From positions 1 through 64,000 of the forward strand of contig JADFAL010000041.1 of assembly GCA_015665275.1 (NCBI GenBank): a stretch of DNA of 64,000 nucleotides, in the 5' to 3' direction. Source of the stretch: Flavobacteriales bacterium (GTDB lineage: Bacteria > Bacteroidota > Bacteroidia > Flavobacteriales_D > Crocinitomicaceae). A model generated the notes under the pieces. That model saw only the letters and a program-made list of their open reading frames with translations, searched no databases and was not told where the DNA came from. Positions 43,556-52,746 of this stretch are shown one piece after another (within the stretch, counting starts at the first letter, position 1; each line of letters begins with the position of its first letter). Both the position numbers and the translations under genes were made by a program.

Positions 43556-44683
43556 ATGCTGATCATGTTATTGGCCTGGGAAGTCATTTTCTGGGGGCTC
43601 TACTTTATACTGATCATGGCCCTTGGGTTCTTTGGCGATGGTAAAGGAGATGAAATCTTACTGTATCGATATCCAGAGCGCTTCATGTGGATGCTGGTCA
43701 TTATTCCCATCCTTTTCGCATTCATCCTCTTCGTACAGAAACACAATAAAAGAGCACTGGCATTAAACCAACGAGTGCGCGAAGCTTGTATTCGTCCAGT
43801 TTCCGAGGGATTCACTTCATTCAAATGGATTATGTTCCGAAACGTGATCGTGTTTATGATCATCGCCTTTGCACAACCCGTTTTTGGAAAACGTAAATCG
43901 GAGGCTACAGTAGAGAATCTAGAACTTGTCATCTGTTTGGATGTTTCCAATTCCATGAATACAAGAGACATCACTGACGATATGTCTCGTTTGGAAATTT
44001 CAAAACGCGCCATGCAGCAATTGATTAACAACCTGCATGGAGAACGCATTGGCATTTGTCTTTTTGCGAATGACGCTCTGGTTCAATTGCCAATCACTCG
44101 TGATTATGGCGCAGCGAAGCTATTTATCGATGAAATTGAAACGGATTTAATGGCCAATCAAGGAACAAACATCCGAGCTGCTTTGGATGTTTCCAGGAAG
44201 ATGTTTTCGAAGGATCGCACGGCGAAAGGAATCATCATGGTAACCGACGGTGAAAACCATGAATCCAACCCGAACCGGGTACTGAAAAAGATTCGTGACT
44301 CAAAAATTCAGCTTTGCGTACTCGGGATCGGAACAAAAAAAGGAGGATTGGTCCCTAACAACCCGCACCGCCCAGATCTCGGTTACAAAAAAACAGCTAC
44401 AGGCAAAGCAGTTCGTTCGAAAGTGAACCCAAAAATGATTGAATCCATTGCATCCAAAGCAGGAGGAAAGGCCTCTATGAGTGCTGATGAATTTCCAGAT
44501 CTTTCAGCTTTATTAACACAAATAACTCGGATGAAGCGGACTAAAATCGATAATTTTGATTTTGATATTCGCACGGAACGCTACCAAATCCCATTGGTTT
44601 TTGCTCTGGTTTCGTGGTTAATATACTTATTGTGGTCCGAAAAATTTTCGGCCAGATTAAACAGAAAGTTAGAATCGAAATGA
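43556..44683 (+). CDS. batB: BatB, VWA-domain membrane protein
   Basis: About 375 residues. Two helices at the N terminus (MLIMLLAWEVIFWGLYFILI, FMWMLVIIPILFAFILF), a third (NVIVFMIIAFAQPVFG), then a VWA domain with MIDAS-like CLDVSNSMNTRDI and GTNIRAALD, and a C-terminal helix. Compared with typical BatB, which starts at the MLVIIPILF helix, this copy has an additional N-terminal helix. The start is uncertain: ATG at 43556, or TTG at 43520, overlapping batA by 8 nt and adding a basic stretch TNRKFTYRLNR. Its stop overlaps batC. Confidence 0.88.
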   Translation: MLIMLLAWEVIFWGLYFILIMALGFFGDGKGDEILLYRYPERFMWMLVIIPILFAFILFVQKHNKRALALNQRVREACIRPVSEGFTSFKWIMFRNVIVFMIIAFAQPVFGKRKSEATVENLELVICLDVSNSMNTRDITDDMSRLEISKRAMQQLINNLHGERIGICLFANDALVQLPITRDYGAAKLFIDEIETDLMANQGTNIRAALDVSRKMFSKDRTAKGIIMVTDGENHESNPNRVLKKIRDSKIQLCVLGIGTKKGGLVPNNPHRPDLGYKKTATGKAVRSKVNPKMIESIASKAGGKASMSADEFPDLSALLTQITRMKRTKIDNFDFDIRTERYQIPLVFALVSWLIYLLWSEKFSARLNRKLESK

Positions 44684-45390
44684 AAACGATAGCTGTACTT
44701 GTTGTCCTGTTTGTTGTCTCGAATGTATACGCTCAAGATTGGCGTGATACGTTGGAGTTGGCACGTACTGCGTACAAATCAAAAGATTTCGATAAAGCCC
44801 TTGGGTATTATGAAAGAGCCCAAAGCACTGCGCCTGATGGTGTAGACCTTTCCGATGAAATGGGGCAATCGGCATATAAAGCAAAACGATACGACGTAGC
44901 TGAAAAGATTTATCAGCAAAATCAAGCCAATAAAAACTCATCAAAAGCACAGGCAGACAATTACCACAATTTAGGGAATTCACGCATGCGTCAGAAGAAT
45001 TATGAAGGTGCCGTAGATGCCTATAAGGATGCCTTGCGCCGAAATCCAAAAGACGAAAAAACGCGCTACAATCTATCAGAGGCAATTCGTCAGATTAAAA
45101 AGAAAGAGTGCGAGCAAGAAAAGAATCAGCAACAAAACGGTAATAACGGGAATCAGAACCAACAGCAGAGCCAAAACGGTCAGCAATCTCAAGGAAAGCA
45201 GGGTCAGCAACAAAAAAACGGCCAGGGTGGCGGCAATTCTTCGCAACCGAAAGACGGCAAAGGAAAGTTATCGAACAAAACTGCCGATCGCATGCTTGAC
45301 GATTTAATGAAACGAGAAGCGGAAACCCAACGTCGAATGGCTGGCTATAGTGCAGGAAGTGGACGATCAAAATCAGGAAAGGACTGGTAA
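44680..45390 (+). CDS. batC: BatC, TPR protein with Gln/Asn-rich linker
   Basis: 236 residues. Signal peptide (IAVLVVLFVVSNVYAQ), then two to three tetratricopeptide repeats (LARTAYKSKDFDKALGYYERA; NLGNSRMRQKNYEGAVDAYKDALRRNP), then a Gln/Asn/Gly-rich stretch at about 150-200 and a helical tail. A periplasmic scaffold for the BatA/BatB complex is likely. The start ATG overlaps the batB stop (ATGA). The Gln-rich linker is low complexity and probably disordered. Confidence 0.88.
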   Translation: MKTIAVLVVLFVVSNVYAQDWRDTLELARTAYKSKDFDKALGYYERAQSTAPDGVDLSDEMGQSAYKAKRYDVAEKIYQQNQANKNSSKAQADNYHNLGNSRMRQKNYEGAVDAYKDALRRNPKDEKTRYNLSEAIRQIKKKECEQEKNQQQNGNNGNQNQQQSQNGQQSQGKQGQQQKNGQGGGNSSQPKDGKGKLSNKTADRMLDDLMKREAETQRRMAGYSAGSGRSKSGKDW

Positions 45391-45393
45391 TTC

Positions 45394-47097
45394 ATGCGAA
45401 TTCTATTGTTCATAGCAACCCTTAGTTCTACTTGTTGGCTCTTTGCCCAGAACAAGGTGAATCTGTCTATCAACCCAGGAACTGCTGAAGTTGGTGAGAC
45501 ATTTGAAATTACCGTTACTTCATCAAAATCTGGAAATGTAGATTTCGGAATGCTTCCAGATGAGTTCGTACAGGATTACGCCATACAACAAGGAACCTCT
45601 CAATATCAGGCTTCGAATGGCAAAATGACTATCCAGCATTACTATACAATTTCAGGGATCATTAAAAAACCAGGGAATTACACTTTTGGACCGGTAATGG
45701 TAACCTCTGGAAATAAGACTTACCCTTCCAATACGGTTGTGATCAATATCAGCCAGAAAGTCAAAATGAAAGGTGGTCATTTTACTAGTCGCCAACTTCG
45801 AGACCCAGCTTTTGGAACCATCGAAGTAAACAAGACTACCCTTTATGAAGGGGAGCCGCTTTTGGTTCGAGCAAAAATCTACGCACGCTACAAGCCAACA
45901 CACATCAACAATTATAAACCTTACGACATGGATGGGGCACTCCTCAAACATGCAGTTGGAAATAACGGGCAATTAAAAACAGTCGTTGAGCAATTTCACG
46001 GTGAGAATCTGTACGCAATAGATTATGATAAAAACATCTTATTCCCTTCTACGGTAGGTAATGTAAAGATTGAACCTTATAAATTAAGTTTGCATCAAGG
46101 GTATCAGAATTTCCCATTAGAGTCTGGTTCTATTACTGTGAATATTCTTCCACTTCCTGGAAATCCTCCGAAAGACTTTATTGGCGGGGTTGGTTCCTTC
46201 AAAGTCAACAGAAAATTGCAAGAAACAGAGTTCGATCAGGGAGATGTAATCGCAATGACACTTGAAATATCAGGTGTTGGAAACCTCCACAACATTACTG
46301 CCCCTCAACTAAACCTTCCAAAAGGGTTTTCGCAATACGGCGATCCATTAATTACAGAGGAGTTTAGTATCGGTGTTCGAGGATCTGAGGGAACTATTAC
46401 CTACGAGTACAATATTGAAGTTGTCGCTTCGGGACAAACCACATTGCCTTCTACAACGATTACATATTTCGATCCCAACCTTAAAAAATACGTTACCGCA
46501 GAATCGGCTGAAGACAGTTTAGACATTAAACCAGTTGCCGGTGTTGTGGTTGACCTTTCTGATGAAAAATCGCAAAAGCGAACGAAGGAACTTATTGTGC
46601 AGGAATTCAATCCTCGTAGTAATGACGGTAGTATTGCACCCGGAAGCTTCTTTGGAACAAGTCTTTTCTGGGGAAGCGTATCAATTCCGTTAACCTCCGC
46701 TTTCCTCTTTTTGATTTTTGTTAAGTCACGCAAGCAAAGTGAAGAGCGCAAAGTGGAAAGGCAACGCAAGATTGATCAATCGGCGGCGATGTCAGATAAA
46801 TTACAGACAGTCTACACAGCTTCCAAATCAAACGACTCTACTGCCTATTATGATGCATTAGACAAAGCGCTGCGGACAGCTTATTCGGTGGCACTGAACA
46901 AGCAGGATGAAATTGTCAGCAAACAAGACATTATGAATCATGCGGACAATTTAGGTAGTGATATCAAAGAAATGACCTCTACCCTGTTCTCGAATATTGA
47001 GGTGGCAAAATTCAGTTTTGGTTCCGATTCAGAAAAACAACAGGAAGATCTGAAACTACTCGAAGGTATTATAAGCGCACTGAAAGTCAAGAAATGA
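45394..47097 (+). CDS. batD: BatD, oxygen-tolerance protein
   Basis: 567 residues. Signal peptide (ILLFIATLSSTCWLFAQ), a long periplasmic region with repeated Ig-like domains (VNLSINPGTAEVGETFEITV; FGTIEVNKTTLYEGEPLLVRAKIYAR; GVGSFKVNRKLQETEFDQGD). A membrane helix (SIPLTSAFLFLIFVK, near 430) leads to a cytoplasmic helical tail. This is the BatD/DUF11-like arrangement expected at this position of the operon. The stop overlaps batE. Confidence 0.9.
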   Translation: MRILLFIATLSSTCWLFAQNKVNLSINPGTAEVGETFEITVTSSKSGNVDFGMLPDEFVQDYAIQQGTSQYQASNGKMTIQHYYTISGIIKKPGNYTFGPVMVTSGNKTYPSNTVVINISQKVKMKGGHFTSRQLRDPAFGTIEVNKTTLYEGEPLLVRAKIYARYKPTHINNYKPYDMDGALLKHAVGNNGQLKTVVEQFHGENLYAIDYDKNILFPSTVGNVKIEPYKLSLHQGYQNFPLESGSITVNILPLPGNPPKDFIGGVGSFKVNRKLQETEFDQGDVIAMTLEISGVGNLHNITAPQLNLPKGFSQYGDPLITEEFSIGVRGSEGTITYEYNIEVVASGQTTLPSTTITYFDPNLKKYVTAESAEDSLDIKPVAGVVVDLSDEKSQKRTKELIVQEFNPRSNDGSIAPGSFFGTSLFWGSVSIPLTSAFLFLIFVKSRKQSEERKVERQRKIDQSAAMSDKLQTVYTASKSNDSTAYYDALDKALRTAYSVALNKQDEIVSKQDIMNHADNLGSDIKEMTSTLFSNIEVAKFSFGSDSEKQQEDLKLLEGIISALKVKK

Positions 47098-47834
47098 GAC
47101 TCCTAACGATTTTCACAGCAATCATTGGGCTTCAAGCCGTCGTTTTCGCTAGCGATAAGCAAAGTCGATTCGAACGTGCAGAACAAATGCACATGGAGAA
47201 ACGGTTCAAAGAGGCCATTAACTTATTGGAGGAAGAAGCCATCGCGCGTCCCTACAATCCGTCGGTGTTTTTTAATCTTGGATTGGCATATAAGGCAGAG
47301 AAAAATTATCCTAAAGCCATTTGGGCCTTCGAGAAAACACTGAAAATTCAACCAAAAGATTCAGAAGCGATACAATTAATCGAGGCATGCTATGCAGAAA
47401 TGGATAGCAATCAAGCCTGGAAAGATGAAACCGGAACTTTTCAAAGAGCACTAATTGCCATGGGGTCCGATTTCTGGTCGGTATTGGCAATCATTTTTTC
47501 GCTTCTAGGAGGAATCTGCATTGTATTGGCCAAGCGCACTAAATTGAATGTGAAACGCAAATGGTATATCGGAACCGTTGCGTTTTCTATTATCACACTC
47601 TTGATATGCGTCGCGAACGCCTCCAGTTCGTATCAATATGAACACAGTAGTGATTACGCTATTGTATTGGATGAAATAGAATTGGGCGACGAAGGCATCT
47701 CTGAACAGCAGATGAAAACGGAATTCAAAACTGGTTCAAAAATCACCGTTGAAAAATGGCATAACGACGGAAGCGCTTCGGTTAATGCATTCGGCAAAAC
47801 CGTAAAAGTGACAAAAGGACTCGCAAGAATATAA
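47094..47834 (+). CDS. batE: BatE, TPR and SH3-like protein
   Basis: 246 residues. Signal peptide (LLTIFTAIIGLQAVVFA), two TPR units (RAEQMHMEKRFKEAINLLEEEA; FNLGLAYKAEKNYPKAIWAFEKTLKI), two central helices (FWSVLAIIFSLLGGICIVLA, TVAFSIITLLICVANA) and an SH3-like C-terminal domain. Last gene of the Bat operon; start overlaps the batD stop (ATGA). No clear terminator follows. Confidence 0.88.
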   Translation: MRLLTIFTAIIGLQAVVFASDKQSRFERAEQMHMEKRFKEAINLLEEEAIARPYNPSVFFNLGLAYKAEKNYPKAIWAFEKTLKIQPKDSEAIQLIEACYAEMDSNQAWKDETGTFQRALIAMGSDFWSVLAIIFSLLGGICIVLAKRTKLNVKRKWYIGTVAFSIITLLICVANASSSYQYEHSSDYAIVLDEIELGDEGISEQQMKTEFKTGSKITVEKWHNDGSASVNAFGKTVKVTKGLARI

Positions 47835-47955
47835 TCTAGTCTCCGGCCATTATTATCTCTTCTTCATTCAATACATCAATTTATAACTCCGGCTTCGTAA
47901 GCCTCAGCCATCGTGATTCCTGACCCAATATTCCTGATTCATAATTCTTAATGCG

Positions 47956-47963
47956 TAATTTTG
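47956..47963 (+). promoter_or_regulatory. -7 box (TAATTTTG) of rlmN
   Basis: Exact TAnnTTTG match 6 nt before the ATG at 47970, implying a leader of only about three bases. The ORF-track TTG start (47961) lies inside the box and is rejected. No -33 TTG at standard spacing. Confidence 0.6.
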
Positions 47964-47969
47964 TCCCAC

Positions 47970-49043
47970 ATGTCAACAACCAAACAAAATATCCGGCTTT
48001 TTTCGCTTGAAGAATTGACCAGTCAAATGGTTGGCTTTGGAGAAAAACCGTTCCGTGCAAAACAAGTTTTTGAATGGCTTTGGCAAAAGGACGCATCATC
48101 GTTTGAAGAAATGTCGAGCTTGTCTTTGGCCTTGCGCGAAAAACTGGAAGAGCACTTTACGATCAACCACATAGAAATCAAAGACGAACAGGTTAGTTCG
48201 GACAAAACCATCAAATGTGCTTTCAATACAGTTGACAAAAGAGTTGTTGAGGGAGTTTTAATTCCGACATCGAAACGTATGACAGCATGTATCTCTTCTC
48301 AGGTTGGATGCAGTCTTGCTTGTAAATTCTGTGCTACCGGCAAACTTAAGTTGATGCGCAACCTTACCGCAGGCGAAATGGTCGATCAGGTTGTTTATTT
48401 GCGTGATCAGGCAATTTCTCGCTACGACACTCAACTATCCAACATTGTGTATATGGGAATGGGAGAACCGCTGTTGAATTACAAGCACATGTTACGATCA
48501 ACAGAACTGCTCACTTCCGAAAAAGGATTGGGAATTTCTCCAAAACGCATTACAGTTTCCACTGCTGGAATCGCAAAGATGATTAAGAAACTGGGCGATG
48601 ACGAAGTAAAATTCAATCTGGCTTTATCACTCCATGCAGCCAATGACGTCAAGAGAAGTCAAATCATGGATATAAATGACACGAACAATCTAGAGGCGTT
48701 GCAGGAAGCCTTAACGTATTTCCATGAGAAAACGAGGACCCGTGTTACCTTCGAATATATCATCTTCAAAGATTTCAACGATTCTATTGAAGACGCCCAA
48801 GAATTGGCCGAATTTGGCAAGTGTGTTCCCTGTAAAGTGAATATCATTGAATACAACCCAATTGATGATGGTGAATTCCAGCAGGCATCCGTTCAGAAGG
48901 TAGATGCATTTGCGGCCTATTTGGAAAGTAAGAACATGATTGTCAATGTGCGCAGGAGCCGTGGAAAGGATATCGATGCTGCTTGCGGTCAACTTGCGAA
49001 TAAAAATAATGCTGTTAAAAAGGAAGAAAGGGTCTTCAAATAG
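47970..49043 (+). CDS. rlmN: Dual-specificity 23S rRNA/tRNA adenine C2-methyltransferase RlmN
   Basis: 357-residue radical SAM methyltransferase modifying A2503 of 23S rRNA and A37 of some tRNAs. The Fe-S cluster motif C-x3-C-x2-C is CSLACKFCATGKLKLMRN near residue 113, and the second catalytic Cys is in GKDIDAACGQL near 340. YMGMGEPLLNY and LALSLHAAND are family blocks. It has its own near-leaderless promoter, so it is separate from the Bat operon. Confidence 0.95.
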   Translation: MSTTKQNIRLFSLEELTSQMVGFGEKPFRAKQVFEWLWQKDASSFEEMSSLSLALREKLEEHFTINHIEIKDEQVSSDKTIKCAFNTVDKRVVEGVLIPTSKRMTACISSQVGCSLACKFCATGKLKLMRNLTAGEMVDQVVYLRDQAISRYDTQLSNIVYMGMGEPLLNYKHMLRSTELLTSEKGLGISPKRITVSTAGIAKMIKKLGDDEVKFNLALSLHAANDVKRSQIMDINDTNNLEALQEALTYFHEKTRTRVTFEYIIFKDFNDSIEDAQELAEFGKCVPCKVNIIEYNPIDDGEFQQASVQKVDAFAAYLESKNMIVNVRRSRGKDIDAACGQLANKNNAVKKEERVFK

Positions 49044-49191
49044 ACTCGTTTAAAAATTAACGAGCACTTCAATTCTGTGATTTTTCGGGCTTTTCAGAAC
49101 GAAATCTAAAAAAATTCGAGTTTTTTTTCGACCTTTATGCATCCTAAACGTGAACGTTCGCGTCTAGCTTATGTAACTAATTAAAATCACC

Positions 49192-49647
49192 ATGAATCAA
49201 AGAAAAAATTTCGGCAGAATGATGTTGCTAGTTTGCGCATTGTTCCTCGGAAACATGACATTCGCGCAAGAATCCATGCGTGCTGATGAAATTGGAAACA
49301 AATGGACTTCCCTCACTTCTATAGAAGGAGTCAATGTTTCTCTGAAAAAAGAAAAAGTAGATGTAGGTGCTGCAAAAGCATTTACATACGGTATGTTGCG
49401 TTTTGAAAATACAACAGCCAATGACATCACGCTTGAATTCTATTTTGAATTACAGTATGAAAACGGTTGCGTTGGATGTGGAAATGTAGATGAGTACCGA
49501 AAAGTGATTACGATTCCAGCAGGAACAACACTTGAAGGCGACGCTACTTTCGAACAGCCGGAATTAAGTCTATTGATTAACAATCCGTACACAATTGACC
49601 TTGGAGAATTCCAGTCATTGAAAGCGGGTCAACTAACTATTAAGTAG
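49192..49647 (+). CDS. Small secreted protein of unknown function
   Basis: 151 residues. Signal peptide (MMLLVCALFLGNMTFAQ) and a compact beta-rich mature region of about 120 residues, with a C-x2-C pair in ENGCVGCGNVDEYRK that could form a disulfide. Not recognised. It precedes the T9SS cargo gene by 2 nt, so the two are probably co-expressed and may act together at the cell surface. No exact -7 box; GACCTTTATG upstream is only similar. Confidence 0.7.
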   Translation: MNQRKNFGRMMLLVCALFLGNMTFAQESMRADEIGNKWTSLTSIEGVNVSLKKEKVDVGAAKAFTYGMLRFENTTANDITLEFYFELQYENGCVGCGNVDEYRKVITIPAGTTLEGDATFEQPELSLLINNPYTIDLGEFQSLKAGQLTIK

Positions 49648-49649
49648 TC

Positions 49650-51593
49650 ATGAGAAAGTATATCTTACCTATTTTGACCGCCTTGGTATTGCCGTTCGCA
49701 GGTAGTGCTCAGGTGTGTAACGTATCAGTTGCTCCAGAGGATACCATTATTTGTCCTGGAGACTCTGTACTAGTAACAAGTTTGGCTTCGATCACATCTA
49801 GTGGACAACAGTTTAACTTCGATTTCGGGGTACTTCCTCCGGGATGGTCAACTTCTGGTGGTTCGACGTTTAGTCAGCCATGTGGAGCTGGAATTAACAA
49901 TACCCCTTACTACTGGGCATCAACTTCTGGTGGAGGAACACCTCAAATTAACTCTCCAGCATTCGACGTAAGTTGTGGTGGATTTATCACATTCGATATG
50001 GTTTATGCCGTTCAAGGTGGAGGTGCTCCATGTGAAGGGCCAGACCTTGCCCACGAGGGTGTTGAATTACAGTACTCTACTGATGGTGGTGTGACTTGGC
50101 TTCCAATTATTTACTATAGCCCAGGTGGATTCGAATTGCCGCAAAACCCGGGAACTACAGGATCCGTTGCCAATGGTGCTACACCATACACGGTTTGGAA
50201 TTCATTTAGTGTTCCAATTCCTGCAGCTGCGCAGACAACGGGAACAGAATTCCAGTGGATTCAGTTGAACTCTTCAGGCACATGTTGTGACAACTGGGGT
50301 GTAGATAACATCGTTGTTGCCGCAGGACCTTGTAACAGTGCTTGGGTAGATTGGGATAATGATGCTGTTCAAGATTCAAACGACTTCTACTGGACTCCAA
50401 CTACGGATACATTCTTCGTAGCAGACGTTTACGATTCTCTTGGTAACTACGCTTGTACTTCAGATACAGTATTTATCAGTGTTTACCAAAACACAATGAC
50501 ATACGATCTAGTGGATACAGTATTTGCTTACTGTCCATTTGATACAATCCCAACAGGAATTACAAACTTACAGAACGCTCCTGGTCCATTCTCATACAAC
50601 TGGACTACAGGAAGTGTTACTGACAGTACGTTACTAGGTGCCGGTGCAGCAGAGCAATCGCAAACGACCTTCTTTATCGACGTCACCGACGGCTGTGGAT
50701 TCGTCATCACCGATAGTGTCGTCCTAGATGTAAATCAAACGTTGTCTATCGATTCATTCTTTATTCAGAATGCGAATGCGTGTAACCCAACGGGAGCTGC
50801 TTCGGCCTTCTATTCGGGCGACTCGACCAATGCTCTGAATGGACTGAATTGGTTCTTCGAAGGACCTGGTCAACCCGGGGCGAACCAAGTGAACGCAAGT
50901 GTAATCACAAACGTTCCTTCAGGATGGTACTACGTAACCTTGACAGATGCAGTATGTACAGTAACAGATAGTGTATTTATCGATATCGATCAGCCACCTG
51001 TGGCTCAATTCAGCCCAGGAAATGCAAACGGATGTGCTCCAGTAGATGTTAGTTTCGTAAACGCAAGTCAGAATACAGTGAATTATGTTTGGGACTTTGG
51101 TGATGGTTCTCCAACAGTAACTTCATTGGACGCTTCTCACACGTTCACGCAAACATCAACTGTAATGCTAATCGCTTCTGATGCTTCAGGATGTGCCGAT
51201 ACTGCATTCGCTCAAGTTGATGTTGTACCTTGTGGATGCACAGATCCAAATGCAATCAACTACAACCCATTTGCAACAATCGATGATGGAAGTTGTTTCT
51301 TCCCAGAGCCGATTGTTTCTCCACACAACGTGTTTACACCGGATGGTGATGGAAACAACGACCTTTTCTTCCTAGATACTAAAAACGTCGAAGAGATGAC
51401 ATTGGTTATTACCAACCGTTGGGGTAACTTAATCTACGAAGGAAAAGGCCCTAACCCAGCTTGGGATGGAACCAACCAGAGTGATGTTGAAGTAGAAGAA
51501 GGAGTTTACTTCTACAAGTACACAGCTGTTGGAATTAATCCAGAGCCGGTTGCAGAAGGACACGGATTCATTCATTTGATTCGTAATAAGTAA
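49650..51593 (+). CDS. Large surface protein with PKD domain and T9SS type B sorting domain
   Basis: 647 residues. Signal peptide (YILPILTALVLPFAGSAQ), an N-terminal domain rich in Gly/Ser/aromatics (about 45-230), Ig-like SprB-type stretches (FAYCPFDTIPTGI...YNWTTGS), a PKD domain (about 455-525; FSPGNANGCAPVDVSFVN, YVWDFGDGSP), a CTDPNAINYNPFATIDDGSC module and a gliding-associated C-terminal domain (about 560-647; NVFTPDGDGNNDLFF, NRWGNLIYEG, GVYFYKYTA). The end directs secretion by type IX and surface attachment. Likely adhesive; ligand unknown. Confidence 0.9.
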   Translation: MRKYILPILTALVLPFAGSAQVCNVSVAPEDTIICPGDSVLVTSLASITSSGQQFNFDFGVLPPGWSTSGGSTFSQPCGAGINNTPYYWASTSGGGTPQINSPAFDVSCGGFITFDMVYAVQGGGAPCEGPDLAHEGVELQYSTDGGVTWLPIIYYSPGGFELPQNPGTTGSVANGATPYTVWNSFSVPIPAAAQTTGTEFQWIQLNSSGTCCDNWGVDNIVVAAGPCNSAWVDWDNDAVQDSNDFYWTPTTDTFFVADVYDSLGNYACTSDTVFISVYQNTMTYDLVDTVFAYCPFDTIPTGITNLQNAPGPFSYNWTTGSVTDSTLLGAGAAEQSQTTFFIDVTDGCGFVITDSVVLDVNQTLSIDSFFIQNANACNPTGAASAFYSGDSTNALNGLNWFFEGPGQPGANQVNASVITNVPSGWYYVTLTDAVCTVTDSVFIDIDQPPVAQFSPGNANGCAPVDVSFVNASQNTVNYVWDFGDGSPTVTSLDASHTFTQTSTVMLIASDASGCADTAFAQVDVVPCGCTDPNAINYNPFATIDDGSCFFPEPIVSPHNVFTPDGDGNNDLFFLDTKNVEEMTLVITNRWGNLIYEGKGPNPAWDGTNQSDVEVEEGVYFYKYTAVGINPEPVAEGHGFIHLIRNK

Positions 51594-51620
51594 GAAAGAT
51601 AATTTCTACCTTTTAAATAC

Positions 51621-51652
51621 AAAGCGCCTTCGGAAACGGAGGCGCTTTTTTT
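51621..51652 (+). terminator. Intrinsic terminator after the T9SS cargo gene
   Basis: Twelve-pair stem AAAGCGCCTTCG/CGGAGGCGCTTT (one G-T pair) closed by a GAAA tetraloop and followed by a T run, 28 nt past the stop codon. Very strong. Confidence 0.92.
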
Positions 51653-51738
51653 ATGTTAGCAATCGCTTTGTTCAATTAAGAAGAAATACCTTTTAGTAAA
51701 GGATCGTTAAACTTCTCTCATTCGCATCCAATTCCCTG

Positions 51739-51767
51739 TTGCAACGGAGAAGGAACTGCTATATTTG
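51739..51767 (+). promoter_or_regulatory. Promoter of the polyprenyl synthase-dnaG unit (TTG - 18 nt - TATATTTG)
   Basis: A -33 TTG at 51739-51741 and an exact TAnnTTTG box at 51760-51767, 5 nt before the ATG at 51773. Spacing is ideal. The expected start site leaves a leader of about two bases. Confidence 0.78.
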
Positions 51768-51772
51768 TATTA

Positions 51773-52744
51773 ATGATGACCGTAAAGGAAATAATGGCTC
51801 CGGTGCAATCGGAAATGAATGAATTCGAAGTTCGCTTCAGGGATAACATGAAATCCAACGCGCCCCTTCTGGATAAAGTAACGCATTACATCATCCGTCG
51901 AAAAGGAAAACAAATGCGCCCATTATTTATCTTTCTTACAGCCAAAATGCTGGGTGAGGTCAACGACAAAACCTATACCGCGGGAACACTTGTTGAATTA
52001 CTACACACAGCAACACTCGTTCACGATGACGTTGTAGACGATGCCAACGAACGTCGCGGATTCTTTAGTGTGAACGCGCTATGGAAAAACAAAATTGCAG
52101 TGTTGGTAGGCGACTATATGCTTTCGAAGGTATTGCTGCTTTCGATAGAACACAATAACACAGACTTGCTGAAAGTAATGGCTCGGGCCATTCGTGAAAT
52201 GTCGGAAGGAGAATTACTTCAGATCGAGAAAGCGCGTAAGTTGGATATCACCGAAGAGGTCTATTTCGAAGTAATTCGCCAAAAAACAGCATCCTTGATT
52301 TCAACCTGTTGTGAGGCTGGGGCATTGAGCGTTGATCGGAAAGATGTTTCGGATAAAATGCGTGATTTCGGCGAACTCATCGGAATTTCATTTCAATTGA
52401 AGGATGATATTTTTGACTATAGCGATCCCGGAGACATTGGAAAACCAACTGGATTGGACATCCGTGAACGAAAAATGACATTACCTCTGATATACGTGCT
52501 AAATACTGCACCGGAAGAAATCAGAAAGGAACTCATTAACATTGTAAAGAATCACAACGAAAACCCTAAAAAAGTGAAGCGTGCAGTTGATTTGGTTATT
52601 GAACACGGTGGAATTGAATACGCTCACAAACAAATGCTAGAATACAAAGAAAAAGCATTAGCGCTCTTAACTGATATTCCTGATTCCGAGGCAAAAACAG
52701 CTATCTTAGGGTTGGTCGACTACACTACGAATCGAAAAAAATAA
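51773..52744 (+). CDS. Polyprenyl diphosphate synthase (long-chain type)
   Basis: 323-residue trans-prenyltransferase adding isopentenyl units to make the menaquinone side chain (hepta/octaprenyl class). The first Asp-rich motif is HDDVVDDANERRG near residue 84 and the second is LKDDIFDYSDPGDIGKPTG near 215. Bacteroidota use menaquinone, so a quinone role is likely, but chain length cannot be read. Starts at ATG 51773, or at the next codon, also ATG. First gene of a unit running into dnaG. Confidence 0.92.
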   Translation: MMTVKEIMAPVQSEMNEFEVRFRDNMKSNAPLLDKVTHYIIRRKGKQMRPLFIFLTAKMLGEVNDKTYTAGTLVELLHTATLVHDDVVDDANERRGFFSVNALWKNKIAVLVGDYMLSKVLLLSIEHNNTDLLKVMARAIREMSEGELLQIEKARKLDITEEVYFEVIRQKTASLISTCCEAGALSVDRKDVSDKMRDFGELIGISFQLKDDIFDYSDPGDIGKPTGLDIRERKMTLPLIYVLNTAPEEIRKELINIVKNHNENPKKVKRAVDLVIEHGGIEYAHKQMLEYKEKALALLTDIPDSEAKTAILGLVDYTTNRKK

Positions 52745-52746
52745 AT

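Noticed and set aside
45120-45260. Low-complexity stretch in batC as a possible frameshift or repeat insertion
   Set aside because: The frame stays open, and a Gln/Asn-rich linker is common in BatC proteins.
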